Of a stretch of DNA of 64,000 nucleotides, positions 8,395 through 16,797 are shown one piece after another. Position 1 is the first letter of the stretch, and the number at the start of each line of letters is the position of its first letter. Origin of the DNA: Paraburkholderia phosphatilytica (lineage in GTDB: Bacteria; Pseudomonadota; Gammaproteobacteria; Burkholderiales; Burkholderiaceae). The stretch is from assembly GCF_003443895.1 (NCBI RefSeq), contig NZ_QQOA01000033.1, forward strand, positions 1 to 64,000. Direction: 5' to 3'. Under the pieces are notes generated by a model. That model was not told where the DNA came from and did not search any database. It saw only the letters and a list, made by a program, of their open reading frames with translations. Position numbers and translations under genes: made by a program.

Positions 8395-9219
8395 ATGCCT
8401 CGCACCGTCGCCGGGAAGCGCGCCGCCTTTCGTGAGCTGCACGCCGCCGGCTGCTTCACGCTGCCGAATCCGTGGGACATCGGCAGCGCCCGCTATCTGC
8501 AGCAGCTCGGCTTCAAGGCGCTTGCGACGACGAGCTCCGGGCTCGCGTGGTCGCTCGGCCATGCGGACAACACGCTGTCCCGCGATACCGTGCTCGCGCA
8601 TCTGCGCGTGATCGTCCAGGCAACCGATCTGCCCGTCAACGCGGACTTCGAGAACGGTTTCGGCGCGGACCCGGCGGGCGTCGCGGAAAGCGTGCGGCTC
8701 GCGGTCGAAACCGGCGTCGCGGGCCTGTCGATCGAAGACTCCACGGGCGACGCCGGCACGCCGCAGTTTCCCGTCGACGTCGCGGTAGAACGGCTCGCCG
8801 CCGCGCGCCGCGCGATCGACGACACCGGCGGCGATACGCTGCTGGTTGGCCGGGCAGAGAACTTCGTCGTCGGCAGCACGGATCTCGACGACACCATCGC
8901 GCGGCTGAACGCGTACGCGGCCGCCGGCGCGGACTGCCTGTATGCACCCGGCATCAAAACGCGCGAGCAGATCGAGGCGGTGGTGCGCGCGGTGGCGCCG
9001 AAGCCCGTGAACCTGCTGATCGGCGCGACCTCGTCGTTCACGGTGCAGGACGTGGCCGCGCTCGGTGTGCGGCGGGTGAGCGTGGGCGGCGGGCTCGCGC
9101 GCGCGGCGTGGGGCGGCTTCATCAGCGCCGCGCAGGGGCTGGCCGAAGGACGCTTCGACGGCTTCGCAGGCGCGGCAAACGGCGGCACGCTCAACGGGCT
9201 GTTCGGCGACGGTGCCTGA
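8395..9219 (+). CDS. Isocitrate lyase / PEP phosphomutase-family protein
   Basis: A 274-residue TIM-barrel protein of the PEP mutase/isocitrate lyase superfamily. These enzymes cleave or form C-C or P-C bonds of 2-carboxy alpha-hydroxy acids using Mg2+. The active-site loop features are visible: PNPWDIGSARYLQQLGF near the N-terminus, NADFENGFG for the metal-binding acidic residues (about residues 80-89), and GLSIEDSTGD. It lacks the KKCGH-type loop of true isocitrate lyases, and its substrate is unknown (oxaloacetate hydrolase, methylisocitrate lyase or a carboxyphosphonoenolpyruvate-like role are all possible). The ATG follows a CAGGAGACAC ribosome binding site. Confidence 0.85.
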   Translation: MPRTVAGKRAAFRELHAAGCFTLPNPWDIGSARYLQQLGFKALATTSSGLAWSLGHADNTLSRDTVLAHLRVIVQATDLPVNADFENGFGADPAGVAESVRLAVETGVAGLSIEDSTGDAGTPQFPVDVAVERLAAARRAIDDTGGDTLLVGRAENFVVGSTDLDDTIARLNAYAAAGADCLYAPGIKTREQIEAVVRAVAPKPVNLLIGATSSFTVQDVAALGVRRVSVGGGLARAAWGGFISAAQGLAEGRFDGFAGAANGGTLNGLFGDGA

Positions 9220-9316
9220 GGGTTCGCGAATGCGGCGCTTTGGTCTGTTGAAACGGGCGTGCCGAAGGCCGTTCTGAATGAAGACGCCAGCGTCGTTCAT
9301 CGCGGAGACAAAGCCC

Positions 9317-9655
9317 ATGAAATCCATACCGTTGACCGTCGCGCTCGTGGCCGCCATGAGCGTGAGCGGCTGCGAGACTTCGTGCAGCATGGCATCGGCC
9401 ACGTCGGGTTCGTCAGGCACCTCGGGCACATCGGTGAGCAGCTCGTCGACACCCGGCAGGAGCGAGGCGACCTTGATGGGCTCGAGCGGCAAGGCGAGGG
9501 TGGCGGGCGACACGATCGAACTCAAGGACGGCGCCGTGTTCGTCAACGGCACGTCGTATGGCGCCGTGTCGCCCACGCAGCGTGTCCAGTACATCGTCAC
9601 GGGCGACACGAAGACGCTGCTCGTCGACGGCAATCCGCGTTCGCCGGTGCACTAG
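9317..9655 (+). CDS. Small predicted lipoprotein
   Basis: A 112-residue secreted protein. A lipoprotein signal peptide (MKSIPLTVALVAAMSVSGC) ends in the lipobox VSGC, giving lipidated Cys-19. A serine/threonine/glycine-rich linker follows, then a short beta-rich domain (KARVAGDTIELKDGAVFVNG). No known domain is recognised. The ATG at 9317 has GGAGAC eleven bases upstream; a longer in-frame start at 9278 would spoil the signal peptide. Confidence 0.7.
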   Translation: MKSIPLTVALVAAMSVSGCETSCSMASATSGSSGTSGTSVSSSSTPGRSEATLMGSSGKARVAGDTIELKDGAVFVNGTSYGAVSPTQRVQYIVTGDTKTLLVDGNPRSPVH

Positions 9656-9914
9656 CCCCACGCCGCGCAAGCAGTAAAAAAACCGATGTGGCGTTTGCGC
9701 AAATGCTTGCGCGGCTGCATGTCTGACTTTCTCCAAACGGAGTAGCCTTCTTTCGGTGTGCATGCCAGTCGGGGGCCTGGGATAGCCGGGGTCGAGGCAT
9801 CGCACTCGCGCGATAGCGAATCGTGGCGGCGTGACTTTCACCGCGCCATTCGCTTCTGAGAGTCGCGCGGCACAGAACAGCTTCTTCGACATTACACCAA
9901 CAAATGGAGAAAAA

Positions 9915-11006
9915 ATGAAAGGGTCCCATGTTCTGATGGGCGCGGCCGCGGGCGCGCTCATGCTGTCCGGCACCAGCGCATTCGCGCAGAGTTCGGTCAC
10001 GCTGTACGGCCTCGTCGACACCACGGTCCGCTACCTCACCAACGCCAATTCGCACAACGACGGACTCGTCTCGATGGGCGAAGGTGTGGAGACGCCGAGC
10101 CGGTTCGGCCTGAAGGGCAGCGAGGATCTGGGCGGGGGGCTTTCAGCGGTGTTCCGGCTCGAGAACCAGTTCCAGCTGTGGTCGGGAAAGCTCGACAACA
10201 GCAACAACCAGCTGTTCCAGCGCCAGGCTTACGTCGGACTGTCCAGCGACCAGTACGGCACGCTGGCGTTCGGCCGCCAGCAGACGCCGTTCTTCGAGCA
10301 GATGGGCAACACTTACGATCCGATGACGGTCGGCGACTTCTGGCAGGACAGCTACGTGTACAACCCGGTCGGGCCGTTCCTGTTCACCAACAGCTCGGTG
10401 AAGTACAGCAACCACTTCGGCGGGCTGCAGGTGGAGGGCATGTACGGCTTCGGCGGCGTGGCGGGCAGCGTCGGCGCAAACAGCATGTATGGCGTGACCG
10501 CGTCGTACACGCTCGGGCCGTTGTCGGCGGATGTGGGTTTTCAGCAGAACGATGTATCGGGCAAGAAGTTCAACATCCTGAACCTGAGCGCGGTGTATGC
10601 GTTCACGCAGTCGGTCAAGGTGCTGGGCGGCTGGCTGCATTCGCAGGACAACACGGGTCTTGCCGACGTCGACATGCAGCAGTCCGGCGCGCCGACGCTG
10701 CCGCGCGTGAGTCCGAACCGCATCGACGACAGCCTCTATCTGGGCTCGTCCTGGCAGGTGACGTCGCCGCTGACGCTCACGCTCGCGGGCTACTACGATC
10801 ACGCGCGCAATGCCGCGCTGCTCGACGGCGACCTTGGCGTCGGCATCAACTACTCGGCGACGGTGCTGGCCGAGTACGCGCTGTCGAAGCGCACCGAGGT
10901 GTACGGCACGATCGACTACACGCGCGGCAACGGCGCGTTCACCGCGGACTACCCGGGCCGCAACAACCAGACGGGCGTCGCGGTTGGGTTGCGGAATCTG
11001 TTCTGA
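9915..11006 (+). CDS. Gram-negative general porin (OmpC-like)
   Basis: A 363-residue outer-membrane beta-barrel porin. The signal peptide (MKGSHVLMGAAAGALMLSG onwards) is cleaved after AFA, leaving mature QSSVTLYGLVDTTVRYL, the standard start of betaproteobacterial trimeric porins. SRFGLKGSEDLGGGLSAVF and QRQAYVGLSSDQYGTLAFGR are strand motifs of the family, and the C-terminal residue is Phe (VGLRNLF), as needed for BAM-dependent insertion. A long untranslated leader (9656-9914) precedes it. It probably allows diffusion of small solutes. It converges with hipA. Confidence 0.93.
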   Translation: MKGSHVLMGAAAGALMLSGTSAFAQSSVTLYGLVDTTVRYLTNANSHNDGLVSMGEGVETPSRFGLKGSEDLGGGLSAVFRLENQFQLWSGKLDNSNNQLFQRQAYVGLSSDQYGTLAFGRQQTPFFEQMGNTYDPMTVGDFWQDSYVYNPVGPFLFTNSSVKYSNHFGGLQVEGMYGFGGVAGSVGANSMYGVTASYTLGPLSADVGFQQNDVSGKKFNILNLSAVYAFTQSVKVLGGWLHSQDNTGLADVDMQQSGAPTLPRVSPNRIDDSLYLGSSWQVTSPLTLTLAGYYDHARNAALLDGDLGVGINYSATVLAEYALSKRTEVYGTIDYTRGNGAFTADYPGRNNQTGVAVGLRNLF

Positions 11007-11027
11007 GGTTTGCGGGTTATGTGCCGG

Positions 11028-12398
11028 CTAGATCAGCGCCCGGTCGACCTTCGTGATCCCGGGCGCGATCTGCGCAAGGCGGGCGGCTTGCGTGCCGATG
11101 AACGCGGCGATGTGCTGTACGAGGTCGCGCTCGTCGCCTTCGTAGATGTCCGATTCCGCCAGTTCGGACGCGGTGCCCTGTACCGCCCGGGCCATGCGCG
11201 CTAGTTCGCGAGCGATCACCGCGCCGGGCACGCGCGCACGGTTCGCGAAGTCGGCAAGCTCCAGCGGCGTCACTTCCTCGAGCCGGAACGCGTCGCCATA
11301 CCCGAGCGCCATCTCCTGCTCGACGTTCTCTCCGTATGCGTTGACCGACACGAGGTCGTAGAACGGCGCGGGCGCGAGGCCCGAGTTCCTCACGAAGAAC
11401 GACAGATTCTTGCCGTGCGCATCGCTGTTGCCGATGAAGAGCTGAAAGAGCGCCCAGCGCAGCATCCATTGCCGCGCCGCCGCGGGAAGCGCGAGATGCG
11501 GGTCGAGCGAGAAGAGCTTTTCGAAGCTCACGCCCTCGCGAATATGACGCACGTCGCGCGTATGCCCGAAGTTGCGCTCGTACTTGAACGACACGGGCAG
11601 ATCGAGCGCCTGGCAGCCATCGATGATATGCAGACGCCGCACTGCGCGCACGGTCACGCCATCCGCTTTGTCGATGCTCGCCTCGCGGTCGAAGCGCTCG
11701 ATCAGCAGAATCGGCTCGGGGATGCGTCGGATCGTGACGGCGGCCACCGGCAGACCGATGCGTGCAGCGAGCGTCATGCAGTAGTGCTCGTTCGCAACCA
11801 TGTGCGGCGTGTTCGCGTTGCGGGACTCCGGCTTCAGGATGTGCGTGGAGCTGAGGGCGGCGCCATCGGCGAGCGAAATCCGATCGCCCTCGACGAGCAC
11901 CTGCAGCTTGTCCTGGTAACCGGCCACGGACATGCGGACCTTCCGGTCCCAGACCGGAAACGGAATCGTGTCGCGCTCACGGATGCGCTCGCTGAGTTCC
12001 TCGTTCGTAATGACGCGGCGCTCCGGCTCATCGTCGATCCCGGCGTTGTTCGACGCGGTGGCAGCATCGTCGTTCGCTGCCCGAAAACTGAGTGCTCCGA
12101 CCGGTTCTTTACCCAGCATGCGCACGAGGCCGAAGGTGTTGTCCTTCGACATCTGGTACACGATCGAGGCGACGTCGAGCGCGCGGCCCTCGGGCAGCAG
12201 GTTGGCGAGAAACCGGTGCACGACGCCGCGCCCGGGTTCGCTACCGGCGAGCGGGATGTGCGGCGAAAGCGCAAAGGCGCCATCTTTCGCGCGCCACGCG
12301 TCGTCATACCGGAAGCTGTATTGATCGTCACGGCTTTCGAACGCGAGCTGACCGACCGTGCCGGCCTGGGTTGCTACGTGAAGCAGATGCGCCATCAC
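11028..12398 (-). CDS. hipA: HipA-family serine/threonine kinase toxin
   Basis: A 456-residue kinase toxin. In E. coli HipA phosphorylates glutamyl-tRNA synthetase and causes persistence. The N-terminal HipA_N region (about residues 10-105) is followed by the kinase core: SVAGYQDKLQV near residue 157, the catalytic segment GNSDAHGKN at 323-331 (Asp-326, Asn-331) and FYDLVS, matching GATDAHAKN and FYDIIS in E. coli HipA. These residues look intact, so the kinase should be active. The ATG overlaps the stop of the antitoxin gene by four bases. The target in this organism is not shown by sequence. Confidence 0.92.
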   Translation of the reverse strand: MMAHLLHVATQAGTVGQLAFESRDDQYSFRYDDAWRAKDGAFALSPHIPLAGSEPGRGVVHRFLANLLPEGRALDVASIVYQMSKDNTFGLVRMLGKEPVGALSFRAANDDAATASNNAGIDDEPERRVITNEELSERIRERDTIPFPVWDRKVRMSVAGYQDKLQVLVEGDRISLADGAALSSTHILKPESRNANTPHMVANEHYCMTLAARIGLPVAAVTIRRIPEPILLIERFDREASIDKADGVTVRAVRRLHIIDGCQALDLPVSFKYERNFGHTRDVRHIREGVSFEKLFSLDPHLALPAAARQWMLRWALFQLFIGNSDAHGKNLSFFVRNSGLAPAPFYDLVSVNAYGENVEQEMALGYGDAFRLEEVTPLELADFANRARVPGAVIARELARMARAVQGTASELAESDIYEGDERDLVQHIAAFIGTQAARLAQIAPGITKVDRALI

Positions 12399-12718
12399 GA
12401 TTCCCCGTCCGCATGCGGCGACGCATCGCGATTAACGTGTTTGTCGACCGCACGCATGGCCGCGGCCGTATCGCCTCTTTCGACCAGCAGCATGTCCAGA
12501 CCGAGGCCAATCAACACCCTGAACAGCCGGTCGGAGCCGACCGGCCGGCCATTCTCCAGCCGCGACAGGACGTTCGACGACACGCCGAGCAAAGCCGCAG
12601 CGTCGTCGATGCGCATGCCGTGCTCGAGCCGCTGGTTGCGCACGATCTCGCCGAGCGCCTCGAGGTTGTGTGCCCACGGGGTGACGGCGGCGTCCGGCTT
12701 GGATAGGGTACGGGCCAT
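12395..12718 (-). CDS. hipB: HipB-family antitoxin, XRE-type repressor
   Basis: A 107-residue Cro/CI-type helix-turn-helix protein. The HTH spans about residues 35-65 (MRIDDAAALLGVSSNVLSRLENGRPVGSD). It should bind and neutralise HipA and repress its own operon. The ATG at 12718 is preferred; a TTG at 12739 would place the operator nearest the gene inside the coding region. No strong Shine-Dalgarno site is visible, so translation may start on a near-leaderless message. Three TTTC-N8-GAAA-type operators lie immediately upstream. Confidence 0.88.
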   Translation of the reverse strand: MARTLSKPDAAVTPWAHNLEALGEIVRNQRLEHGMRIDDAAALLGVSSNVLSRLENGRPVGSDRLFRVLIGLGLDMLLVERGDTAAAMRAVDKHVNRDASPHADGES

Positions 12719-12720
12719 AG

Positions 12721-12736
12721 TTGCGCTATATGGAAA
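12721..12736. promoter_or_regulatory. Putative HipB operator 1
   Basis: TTGC-GCTATATG-GAAA: the right half GGAAA matches the other two sites, and the left half has one mismatch from TTTC. It abuts the chosen hipB start. Its centre is 49 bases from the centre of operator 2. Confidence 0.5.
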
Positions 12737-12767
12737 CAATCGCTAACGAGCGGGGGTTTGCCTGCAA

Positions 12768-12787
12768 AGTTTCTCTATAAGGAAACT
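12768..12787. promoter_or_regulatory. Putative HipB operator 2
   Basis: AGTTTC-TCTATAAG-GAAACT: a perfect inverted repeat with six-base arms and an eight-base spacer, the same spacer length as E. coli hip operators (TATCC-N8-GGATA). It is the best of the three copies. Confidence 0.6.
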
Positions 12788-12818
12788 ATAGGGGGACGCC
12801 AAGCAAATGTCCATATAG

Positions 12819-12834
12819 TTTCCGTATATGGAAA
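12819..12834. promoter_or_regulatory. Putative HipB operator 3
   Basis: TTTC-CGTATATG-GAAA: perfect four-base arms with an eight-base spacer (also readable as TTTCC-N6-GGAAA). Its centre is 49 bases from that of operator 2, so the three sites are evenly spaced. Confidence 0.55.
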
Positions 12835-12899
12835 TTTAACGTTCGCCAGGCTCGATCAGTCAATAATTTCCACAAACGCAAAATTATCGCGCCCGCGCT

Positions 12900-13541
12900 T
12901 TACCAGCGCAGCAGCACCGGCCCCAGCAGCGCACCCGCGAGGACCGGAATCGCCATCCCCGTCACGTACCAGACGCTCCAGAACGGCGTCGCGATGTCGA
13001 GCACGTAGAGCGTGTAGACCAGCACGGCCTGCGCGCCGGCCAGCAGCCCCGCGCCGGCGCCCGCCAGCGCGAGGCGGGTCGGTGCGAGGCCGCGCATCGC
13101 CCAGAACGATGCGATGAAACCCGGCACGGAGAGCAGCACGATATTCAGGGTTCCGACCCGCGACGCGGGTCCCAGCATCAGACCCAGCCGCAGCGACGCG
13201 GGCGTCGCCCAGACGATCAGCGCCGCGACGATCCACATCACGACGAGCGGTGCCGCCGCGGTGGCCCATGCGAGGGTGGTGCGCGCGCCGGGACGCGCGA
13301 GACGCGTCGCCAGTTGCACGGACGCCGCGACGACGGCCAGCGGAAACGCGAGCTTCAGCCAGAACTGCGGCGTCGCGATCAGTTGCGGCATGTCGCTACG
13401 CACACCGTACAGCGCGACCAGCAGGCCGCTGCTCGCGGACAGCCCGGCGAGCAGCGCGCGGCCGAAGCGTTTCGCGGCATAGCGAGGGTCGAGCGGCGTG
13501 GCGCGCGCGGCGAGTTTCGACACGAGGTCGTCGGTGTGCAT
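12900..13541 (-). CDS. Orphan NrsF-type (DUF1109) membrane protein
   Basis: A 213-residue paralogue of the anti-sigma factor at 2212-2853. It has the same length, the same multi-helix layout and the same ending (GALLGPVLLRW against GALLGPKLLRW). It starts MHTDDLVSKLAARATPLDP, with ATG at 13541; the frame is open to 13622 only through a 13-base tandem repeat. Unlike the first copy it has no ECF sigma gene next to it. The cysteines seen in the first copy (TCPLN and YCLHCPEM) are replaced here (GTLNI, YTLYVLDI), so if they sense a signal this copy may respond differently. It could act on the sigma factor at 2850-3422 or on one elsewhere. Confidence 0.8.
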   Translation of the reverse strand: MHTDDLVSKLAARATPLDPRYAAKRFGRALLAGLSASSGLLVALYGVRSDMPQLIATPQFWLKLAFPLAVVAASVQLATRLARPGARTTLAWATAAAPLVVMWIVAALIVWATPASLRLGLMLGPASRVGTLNIVLLSVPGFIASFWAMRGLAPTRLALAGAGAGLLAGAQAVLVYTLYVLDIATPFWSVWYVTGMAIPVLAGALLGPVLLRW

Positions 13542-13571
13542 GGGCGGTCCGGTGCGTGGAGGGCGTACCAA

Positions 13572-13623
13572 GCGGGCTTGCAACGCGGGCTTGCAACGCG
13601 GGCGTGCAAAGCGGGCGTGCAAA
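13572..13623. repeat. 13-base tandem repeat, four copies
   Basis: Two copies of GCGGGCTTGCAAC are followed by two of GCGGGCGTGCAAA, head to tail, then a decayed copy (GCGCCGAGCGCAAA). The array lies between the orphan NrsF gene start and the hydrolase stop. It reads through in frame as an N-terminal extension of the NrsF gene but is more likely untranslated leader. Confidence 0.8.
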
Positions 13624-13721
13624 GCGCCGAGCGCAAAGCATGCCGCGGCGAGGGCCGCGGGCTCTCCAGGTAGTTCGCTCGGCGTGACCGTTCAGTTACA
13701 GCGACCGCGCGATGGACTCAC

Positions 13722-14564
13722 TTATGCAGGCAATGCGGCGATGAAGCGCACGATCGTATCGTTCAGCGCGCCGGGCGCGTCGCGATGCGGCGAATGTCCG
13801 CAGTCATCCAGCTTCTCGAGCTTCGCGTGACCGACTTCGCGCGCGATGGTATCGATCTGCGCCATCGTGCCGTAGTGATCGTCGTGTCCCTGAATCGCGA
13901 GGAGCGGCACGCGAATGCGCGCGAGCCGCTCGACGATGCTCCAGCCGCGAAACGCCGGATCGAGCCAGACATCGTTCCAGCCGTAGAACGCGGAATCGAC
14001 GTCGGTGTGATAGCGGGCAAGACGTTCGCGCAGATCGCCCTGCCCGTAAGCGGTTTTCGCTTCGGCGATGCTGGCCACCGAGATGTCTTCGACGAACACG
14101 TGCGGCGCGATCGCCACTACGCCCGCCAGCGCGTCGGGGTACGCGGCCGCGTACAGCAGCGCGATCGAGCCGCCGTCGCTATGGCCGATCACCCACATGC
14201 GGCGACGCGTCTGCGCATCGACGCCGAGCGCGTCGAGCAGCGCGGGCAACACGTCTTCGGCTTGCCGCGACATGAAGTCGAGCGGCCAGCGTTCGTGATG
14301 CGGACGCGGCGTGGAGCGGCCATAGCCCGGCCGCGAGTAGACGAGTCCGCGCATGCCGAGCGCGTCGCACAGCGTCTGCGGCCAGTCGCGCCACATGTCG
14401 ATCGAACCGAGCCCTTCGTGCAGGAACACCGCGAGCGGCGCATCTTCGTGTTTTGAATTCAGCCAGCGATATTCGAGCCGCAGCGCGCCGCGCGAGCCGT
14501 CAGCGGCGGCAGGCAGGTCGGCGAAGCAGGCGGGTGCGGCAATCGTGGCGGGCGTAGCGGACAT
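13722..14564 (-). CDS. Alpha/beta hydrolase of the benzoate (box) cluster
   Basis: A 280-residue alpha/beta hydrolase. The nucleophile elbow is GHSDGG (Ser-129), the acid is probably within GHDDHYG (Asp-228 or Asp-229), and the catalytic His lies in DDCGHSPHRD (His-257); an HEGLG oxyanion motif is near residue 50. It is the last gene of a minus-strand group with benzoate-CoA ligase and the DUF4863 protein. It may be a thioesterase that releases CoA from a dead-end intermediate, or an enzyme that hydrolyses an aromatic ester into benzoate; both are inference. Confidence 0.85.
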   Translation of the reverse strand: MSATPATIAAPACFADLPAAADGSRGALRLEYRWLNSKHEDAPLAVFLHEGLGSIDMWRDWPQTLCDALGMRGLVYSRPGYGRSTPRPHHERWPLDFMSRQAEDVLPALLDALGVDAQTRRRMWVIGHSDGGSIALLYAAAYPDALAGVVAIAPHVFVEDISVASIAEAKTAYGQGDLRERLARYHTDVDSAFYGWNDVWLDPAFRGWSIVERLARIRVPLLAIQGHDDHYGTMAQIDTIAREVGHAKLEKLDDCGHSPHRDAPGALNDTIVRFIAALPA

Positions 14565-14591
14565 ATCGTGATGCGTTGATCGTTAGAAATA

Positions 14592-16262
14592 CTATGGAAG
14601 TTCGCGCAGCTTGAAGCGTTGAATCTTGCCGGTCGCGGTTTTCGGTAGATCGTCGACGAACACGATATCGCGCGGATACTTGTGCGGCGCGAGCCGTTCC
14701 TTGACGAACGCCTTGAGCTCGGCCTCGAGCGTAGCGGACGCTTCTCCCGGATGCTTCAGCACCACGAACGCCCGCGTTTTCACGAGACCGCCGTGATCGA
14801 CCCCGACGACCGCCGCTTCCAGCACGCGTTCGTGCTGCACGATCACCATCTCCACCTCGACCGGCGACACGTATTGTCCGCTGACTTTCAGCATGTCGTC
14901 GCTGCGGCCCGCGTACACGTAGCAACCGTTCGCGAGGCGCTGATACTTGTCGCCGCTTCGGATCCATTCGCCGAGGAAGGTCGCGCGCGATTTCTCGCGG
15001 TTGTTCCAGTACATCACCGCGGCGCTGGGGCCCTTGATGTAGAGATCGCCGACTTCGCCGTCGGGCACGGGGTTGCCGCGTTCGTCGCGCAGTTCGACTT
15101 CGTAGCCCGGCACCGGGCGTCCTGTCGTGCCGTATTGAACGTCGCCCGCGCGGTTCGACAGGAAGATGTGCAGCATCTCGGTCGAACCGATGCCATCCAG
15201 AATCTCGCAGCCGAAGTGCGCGGTGAAACGCTCGCCGATTTCGCGCGGCAGCGCTTCGCCCGCGGACGTGCAGATGCGCAGCGCGACGTCCGCGCGCGCC
15301 GGCAGCGAAGGCGACGCGAGCATGCTCGCGTATAGCGTCGGCACGCCGTAGAACACGGTCGGCCGGTGCTGCGTGAGCCGCGCGAAGATCGCATCCGCGG
15401 TGGGGCGCCCGGCCATCAGGATCGCGGTCGCGCCAACCGACAACGGAAACGTCAGGCCGTTGCCGAGGCCGTACGCGAAGAACAGCTTCGCCGCCGAAAA
15501 CACGATATCGGTCTCGCGGATGCCGAGCACGGGCTTCGCATACAGCTCCGCGGTCCAGTAGAGATTTGCGTGCGTATGGACCGTGCCCTTCGGCTTGCCG
15601 GTCGAGCCTGACGAGTACAGCCAGAACGCGATGTCGTCGCAACTGGTCGGCACGGGCTTCGCGGCGGGCACGGCGGCATCGACCAGTGCGCCGAAGCTGC
15701 ATGCATCGCTCGCGGCCGCGTTGGCGGTATCGGCTGCATCCGCCGGCGGGCGCGCGACGATCAGCGTGCAGGCGTCCTGTTCGGTTTCCTTCAGCGCTTC
15801 GTCGATCGCCTGCGTGACGACCGGCAGCAAGGCCGCGGACGCGATCACGGCGCGCGCGTGACTGTGCGTCAGCATGTAGACGTAGTCGGCCGCGGTCAGC
15901 AGCGTGTTCGCGACGACGGGCACTGCGCCCGCGTACAGCGCGCCGAGAAACGCGACCGGCAACTCGGTGGTGTCCTGCATCACCAGCAGCACGCGTTCTT
16001 CGGCGTGCACGCCCTGCGCGCGCAGCGCGCTCGCGAAACGGCGTGACTGGTCTTCGAGTTCCTGGTAGGTGAGCGGGCCGTCATCGTCGATGTAGGCGAT
16101 CTTGCCGGCGCGCGCTGCGTTCAGCGCGAACAGATGCGCGGCGAAATTGAAGCGCGCGGGCGGCGGCTTGATCGCCAGCTGGGTGGATGGCTGCACTGAA
16201 GTTTGCGCGACTGCGGGCACGACATCGGGCGAACCCGCGTCCGGTTCCAGCTGGGCTTGCAT
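14592..16262 (-). CDS. bclA: Benzoate-CoA ligase
   Basis: This ANL-superfamily enzyme activates benzoate to benzoyl-CoA with ATP, the entry step of the box pathway. The 556-residue protein has the P-loop motif YSSGSTGKPKG (about 216-226), GIGSTEMLHIF for the aromatic acid pocket/ATP site, YAGRSDDMLKVSGQYVSP at the hinge, and the catalytic lysine in PKTATGKIQRFK (Lys-546). The ATG at 16262 follows a GGAGGAG ribosome binding site, so the frame open to 16427 is not used. The boxR and boxCBA genes lie just beyond the DUF4863 gene. Confidence 0.93.
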   Translation of the reverse strand: MQAQLEPDAGSPDVVPAVAQTSVQPSTQLAIKPPPARFNFAAHLFALNAARAGKIAYIDDDGPLTYQELEDQSRRFASALRAQGVHAEERVLLVMQDTTELPVAFLGALYAGAVPVVANTLLTAADYVYMLTHSHARAVIASAALLPVVTQAIDEALKETEQDACTLIVARPPADAADTANAAASDACSFGALVDAAVPAAKPVPTSCDDIAFWLYSSGSTGKPKGTVHTHANLYWTAELYAKPVLGIRETDIVFSAAKLFFAYGLGNGLTFPLSVGATAILMAGRPTADAIFARLTQHRPTVFYGVPTLYASMLASPSLPARADVALRICTSAGEALPREIGERFTAHFGCEILDGIGSTEMLHIFLSNRAGDVQYGTTGRPVPGYEVELRDERGNPVPDGEVGDLYIKGPSAAVMYWNNREKSRATFLGEWIRSGDKYQRLANGCYVYAGRSDDMLKVSGQYVSPVEVEMVIVQHERVLEAAVVGVDHGGLVKTRAFVVLKHPGEASATLEAELKAFVKERLAPHKYPRDIVFVDDLPKTATGKIQRFKLRELP

Positions 16263-16320
16263 GGCTCCTCCGATTGGCTGCGTTGACCGCACCGCGGGAT
16301 TGGCTTCGCTTGCCTGCCGA

Positions 16321-16797
16321 TCAGGCAACGGCGTCGCGAGTGAATTCGATTGCACCTTGCGGCAACAGATAGAGCACGAGCGCCCGTCCATTCGCGACGG
16401 TCGGGCGATGTGCACTGCCGGGGCCATAGACGCACCAGCCCGCCGGATGGCCGTCGAAGGTCGCGCCGTCGGTGAGCGGCACGATCAGATCGATTTCGCC
16501 GTGCGGGTGCACGTGATGCGGACCGGCAATGTCCTGCATGTCGACGACGTCGACGGAAAAGCCGTGCGTATCGGGCGTGGCCTTGAAGATCCGGCCATAG
16601 CGGATGCCGCCGCCTTCGCGGTTGCACAGCCACCCTTCGGCGACGCCGGTGCGGCACGCCTGCGACAGCGCGTCGAAGGTGGGGCTGCCGTTCGGCCAGG
16701 TGGTGTTGAGCCAGTCGCCCAGGTCAGGATCGAGCGGGCGTCGGGCGATTTCGCCGGTGACGTCCGCGATCAGGCGCTGAAAGTCCTGTGGGGACAT
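16321..16797 (-). CDS. DUF4863 family protein (4-hydroxylaminobenzoate lyase-like) of the box cluster
   Basis: A 158-residue protein with a cupin-like centre (GPHHVHPHGEIDLIVPL, whose histidines could bind a metal). It matches the DUF4863 family, which includes the PnbB 4-hydroxylaminobenzoate lyases of 4-nitrobenzoate degradation. It precedes the ligase gene on the same strand and is divergent from boxR. A strong AAGGAG site sits before ATG 16797. In this setting it may help with benzoate analogues or with a box intermediate; no direct evidence distinguishes these. Confidence 0.75.
   Translation of the reverse strand: MSPQDFQRLIADVTGEIARRPLDPDLGDWLNTTWPNGSPTFDALSQACRTGVAEGWLCNREGGGIRYGRIFKATPDTHGFSVDVVDMQDIAGPHHVHPHGEIDLIVPLTDGATFDGHPAGWCVYGPGSAHRPTVANGRALVLYLLPQGAIEFTRDAVA

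Noticed and set aside
11028..12718. hipBA as part of a prophage or island
   Set aside because: No integrase, attachment repeats or composition change beside it; flanking genes are ordinary chromosomal ones.
13572..13623. CRISPR-like array
   Set aside because: Units are directly adjacent 13-mers with no spacers; the arrays at 27438 and 53167 fail for the same reason.
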